From Amoeboradix gromovi (lineage: Eukaryota > Sanchytriomycota > Sanchytriomycetes > Sanchytriales > Sanchytriaceae), in contig JADGIF010000044.1 in assembly GCA_018985225.1 (NCBI GenBank), forward strand, positions 1-27,728: a DNA stretch of 27,728 nucleotides, read 5' to 3'. Position numbers and translations under genes: made by a program. Shown here one piece after another: positions 26,482 through 27,728 of this stretch (position 1 is its first letter; each line of letters begins with the position of its first letter). Under the pieces are notes generated by a model. It did no database searches and was not told the DNA's origin. It saw only the letters and a list, made by a program, of their open reading frames with translations.

Positions 26482-27556
26482 ATGCCATTTACCAACTTTG
26501 CTGAAGCTTGTAAATACACTCCACCTGGTTTAAAGCTTTTAAAAAAGGTAGGTGAAGGTACATTTGCAGCTGTATACCAATGCGTTCCAACAGATGAAAC
26601 TGAAGAACTGTACAGATTTATCAGCAATCCTAGCTACTGTGCAGCGATTGATTCAAAATACCTTGCTGTAAAGTGTATTTACCAACAATCCGATGAAAAA
26701 AGAATTATGCGTGAAGTTGAGCTCATGTTTAAACTGCGTAATTCTCCAAATGTCATTGATGTACTTGACTTCCATAGATACCAGGACCAGAGCTGTGTAG
26801 TTATGCCATTTGTTAAGTTCCACGAGTTTAAAGATTTTTACAAGAAGATGAACTCCAAAATGGTTAAATCATACATGTTCAGCTTATTGACCAGCCTCAA
26901 AAGTATACATAAACATCTAGTGATTCATAGAGACATAAAACCAAGTAACTTTTTATATAATGTCAAGGCGAAGACTGGCTGCTTGGCCGACTTTGGTCTG
27001 GCGCAAATTGATGAGACAACAAAGAAAAAGAAAAAGCAAGTCTTCACAAAGGAACCCAGTTTGTATGATGTGAACAATGGTACAGTTTATATAGACGACG
27101 CTGAAAGTCGCCCTGCTTTACGAGCGGAGAGAGCGGGAACTCGAGGATTCAGAGCACCGGAAGTGTTGTTAAAGTGGCAGTTCCAGACTACTAAAATAGA
27201 TATATGGTCAGTAGGAGTGGTATTGCTATGCATAATGTCAAAGAGGTACCCGTTCTACCACAGCACCACCGACGATGAGGCTCTATTGGAAATTGCTATG
27301 ATAACAGGAAGTAGGGCCATAAAAGACTTGGGAGCGGTAATTGGTACTTGCACCTAATGTAGGACGATTTGTAGACATCAACACACCACACATAACGGAA
27401 GAAGGCATGGGATGGAGACCAACGATTGAGCTGTTAAATCCGAATTGTTCTTGGACGGATGATTTGTACGATTTATTGAATAAATTATTAACAGTGGAAC
27501 CCCAGCTAAGAATATCTGCAAAAGATGCACTGAAGCTACCTCTGTTCGCTAAATAA
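26482..27556 (+). CDS. CDC7: Cdc7 (DDK) protein kinase (spliced, one 19-nt intron)
   Basis: Catalytic subunit of the Dbf4-dependent kinase that phosphorylates MCM and fires replication origins. Exons 26482..27343 and 27363..27556 give 351 residues. Motifs: GEGTFAAVY glycine loop (about 24-32), LAVKCI with Lys64, LVIHRDIKPSNFLYN (Asp151), ADFGLAQ (Asp170) and AGTRGFRAPEVLLK (about 219-231), the last two in Cdc7-typical form. A kinase insert rich in lysine (KKKKKQVFTKEPSLYD) precedes the activation-loop end, as in other Cdc7s. The intron splits a Gly codon at about residue 288; exon 2 holds the C-lobe end (DLYDLLNKLLTVEPQLRISA). The larger inserts of human/yeast Cdc7 are reduced. Start: ATG 26482, preceded in frame by TTG. 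Confidence 0.93.
27344..27362 (+). other. 19-nt spliceosomal intron in CDC7
   Basis: The sequence is GTACTTGCACCTAATGTAG (phase 1, G|GA). It has GTA donor, CTAAT pentamer and GTAG acceptor. Retention stops the kinase inside its C-lobe. Confidence 0.9.
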
Positions 27557-27614
27557 ATCAGATTTAATTTAGTTTTTATTAAAGTTTGCAGTATCTGAAT
27601 GAATCGTCAACTGC

Positions 27615-27728
27615 AAATGGGACACCAAATATAAAAACTACACTAACTCGTCTTTAAAGGAGGTGCACCATACGGAGGAATGCTATCATTAACAAAAGAT
27701 CTTCTATTATACCAATTTTCTTTCATTG
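27615..27728 (-). pseudogene. Fanzor1/TnpB-like nuclease relic (family F2, copy 3, cut by window end)
   Basis: The minus strand reads MKENWYNRRSFVNDSI, matching the C-terminal end of copies 1 and 2. It then differs by a one-base deletion giving PPYGAPPLKTS and stop. The zinc-ribbon part would lie beyond the right edge. Same orientation as copy 2, opposite to copy 1. It begins about 60 bp after the CDC7 stop. Confidence 0.62.

Overview
This window looks like AT-rich nuclear DNA from a fungus or close fungal relative. The case rests on gene content: three PacC/Rim101-type zinc fingers, a Kex1-like carboxypeptidase, a Bna7-like kynurenine formamidase, Rad14/XPA, Mam33 and a Pcp1/PARL rhomboid. 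The rhomboid and p32 genes imply a mitochondrion. Other genes suit an early-diverging, possibly zoosporic lineage better than a budding yeast: a PPWD1 WD40-cyclophilin, a MINDY-3/4-type deubiquitinase, a 7TM-RGS protein and a possible dynein-2 intermediate chain. TAA, TAG and TGA all end recognisable genes, so the code looks standard. The exact taxon is inference.

The layout is bimodal. Compact gene blocks have spacers of 13-70 bp: MAM33/RAD14; AAT; the minus-strand run from a coiled-coil gene through 7TM-RGS, KEX1 and UBC9 with divergent PCP1; PPWD1 with a second coiled-coil gene; WD40/BNA7; MINDY; and ACBD/CDC7. Between them lie stretches of about 0.4-2 kb (1613-2627, 5538-7138, 11961-12996, 16696-19287, 23416-24277) with no intact gene.

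Two things stand out. First, six genes are interrupted by 19-20 nt introns. All have the form GTA, 7-8 nt, a YTNAY branch-point-like pentamer, then directly TTAG or GTAG. Removing them restores aspartate aminotransferase, KEX1, the rhomboid (its catalytic His lies in exon 2), CDC7, a WD40 protein and a coiled-coil protein. Second, the gene-poor stretches hold broken C-terminal pieces of two different TnpB/Fanzor-like RNA-guided nuclease families. Family F1 is at 6275-6894(-), 18683-19290(+) and 23990-24095(+). Family F2 is at 1-222(+), 19286-19605(-) and 27615-27728(-). At about 19.3 kb the two meet tail to tail.

Functions covered include mitochondrial maintenance (Mam33, MAIP1-like, rhomboid), nucleotide excision repair (Rad14), transamination and tryptophan catabolism (AAT, BNA7), dTMP synthesis (CDC8), sumoylation (UBC9), S-phase control (CDC7), spliceosome-associated isomerase (PPWD1), G-protein signalling (7TM-RGS) and secretory processing (KEX1). 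No tRNA, rRNA, CRISPR array or intact transposon was seen.
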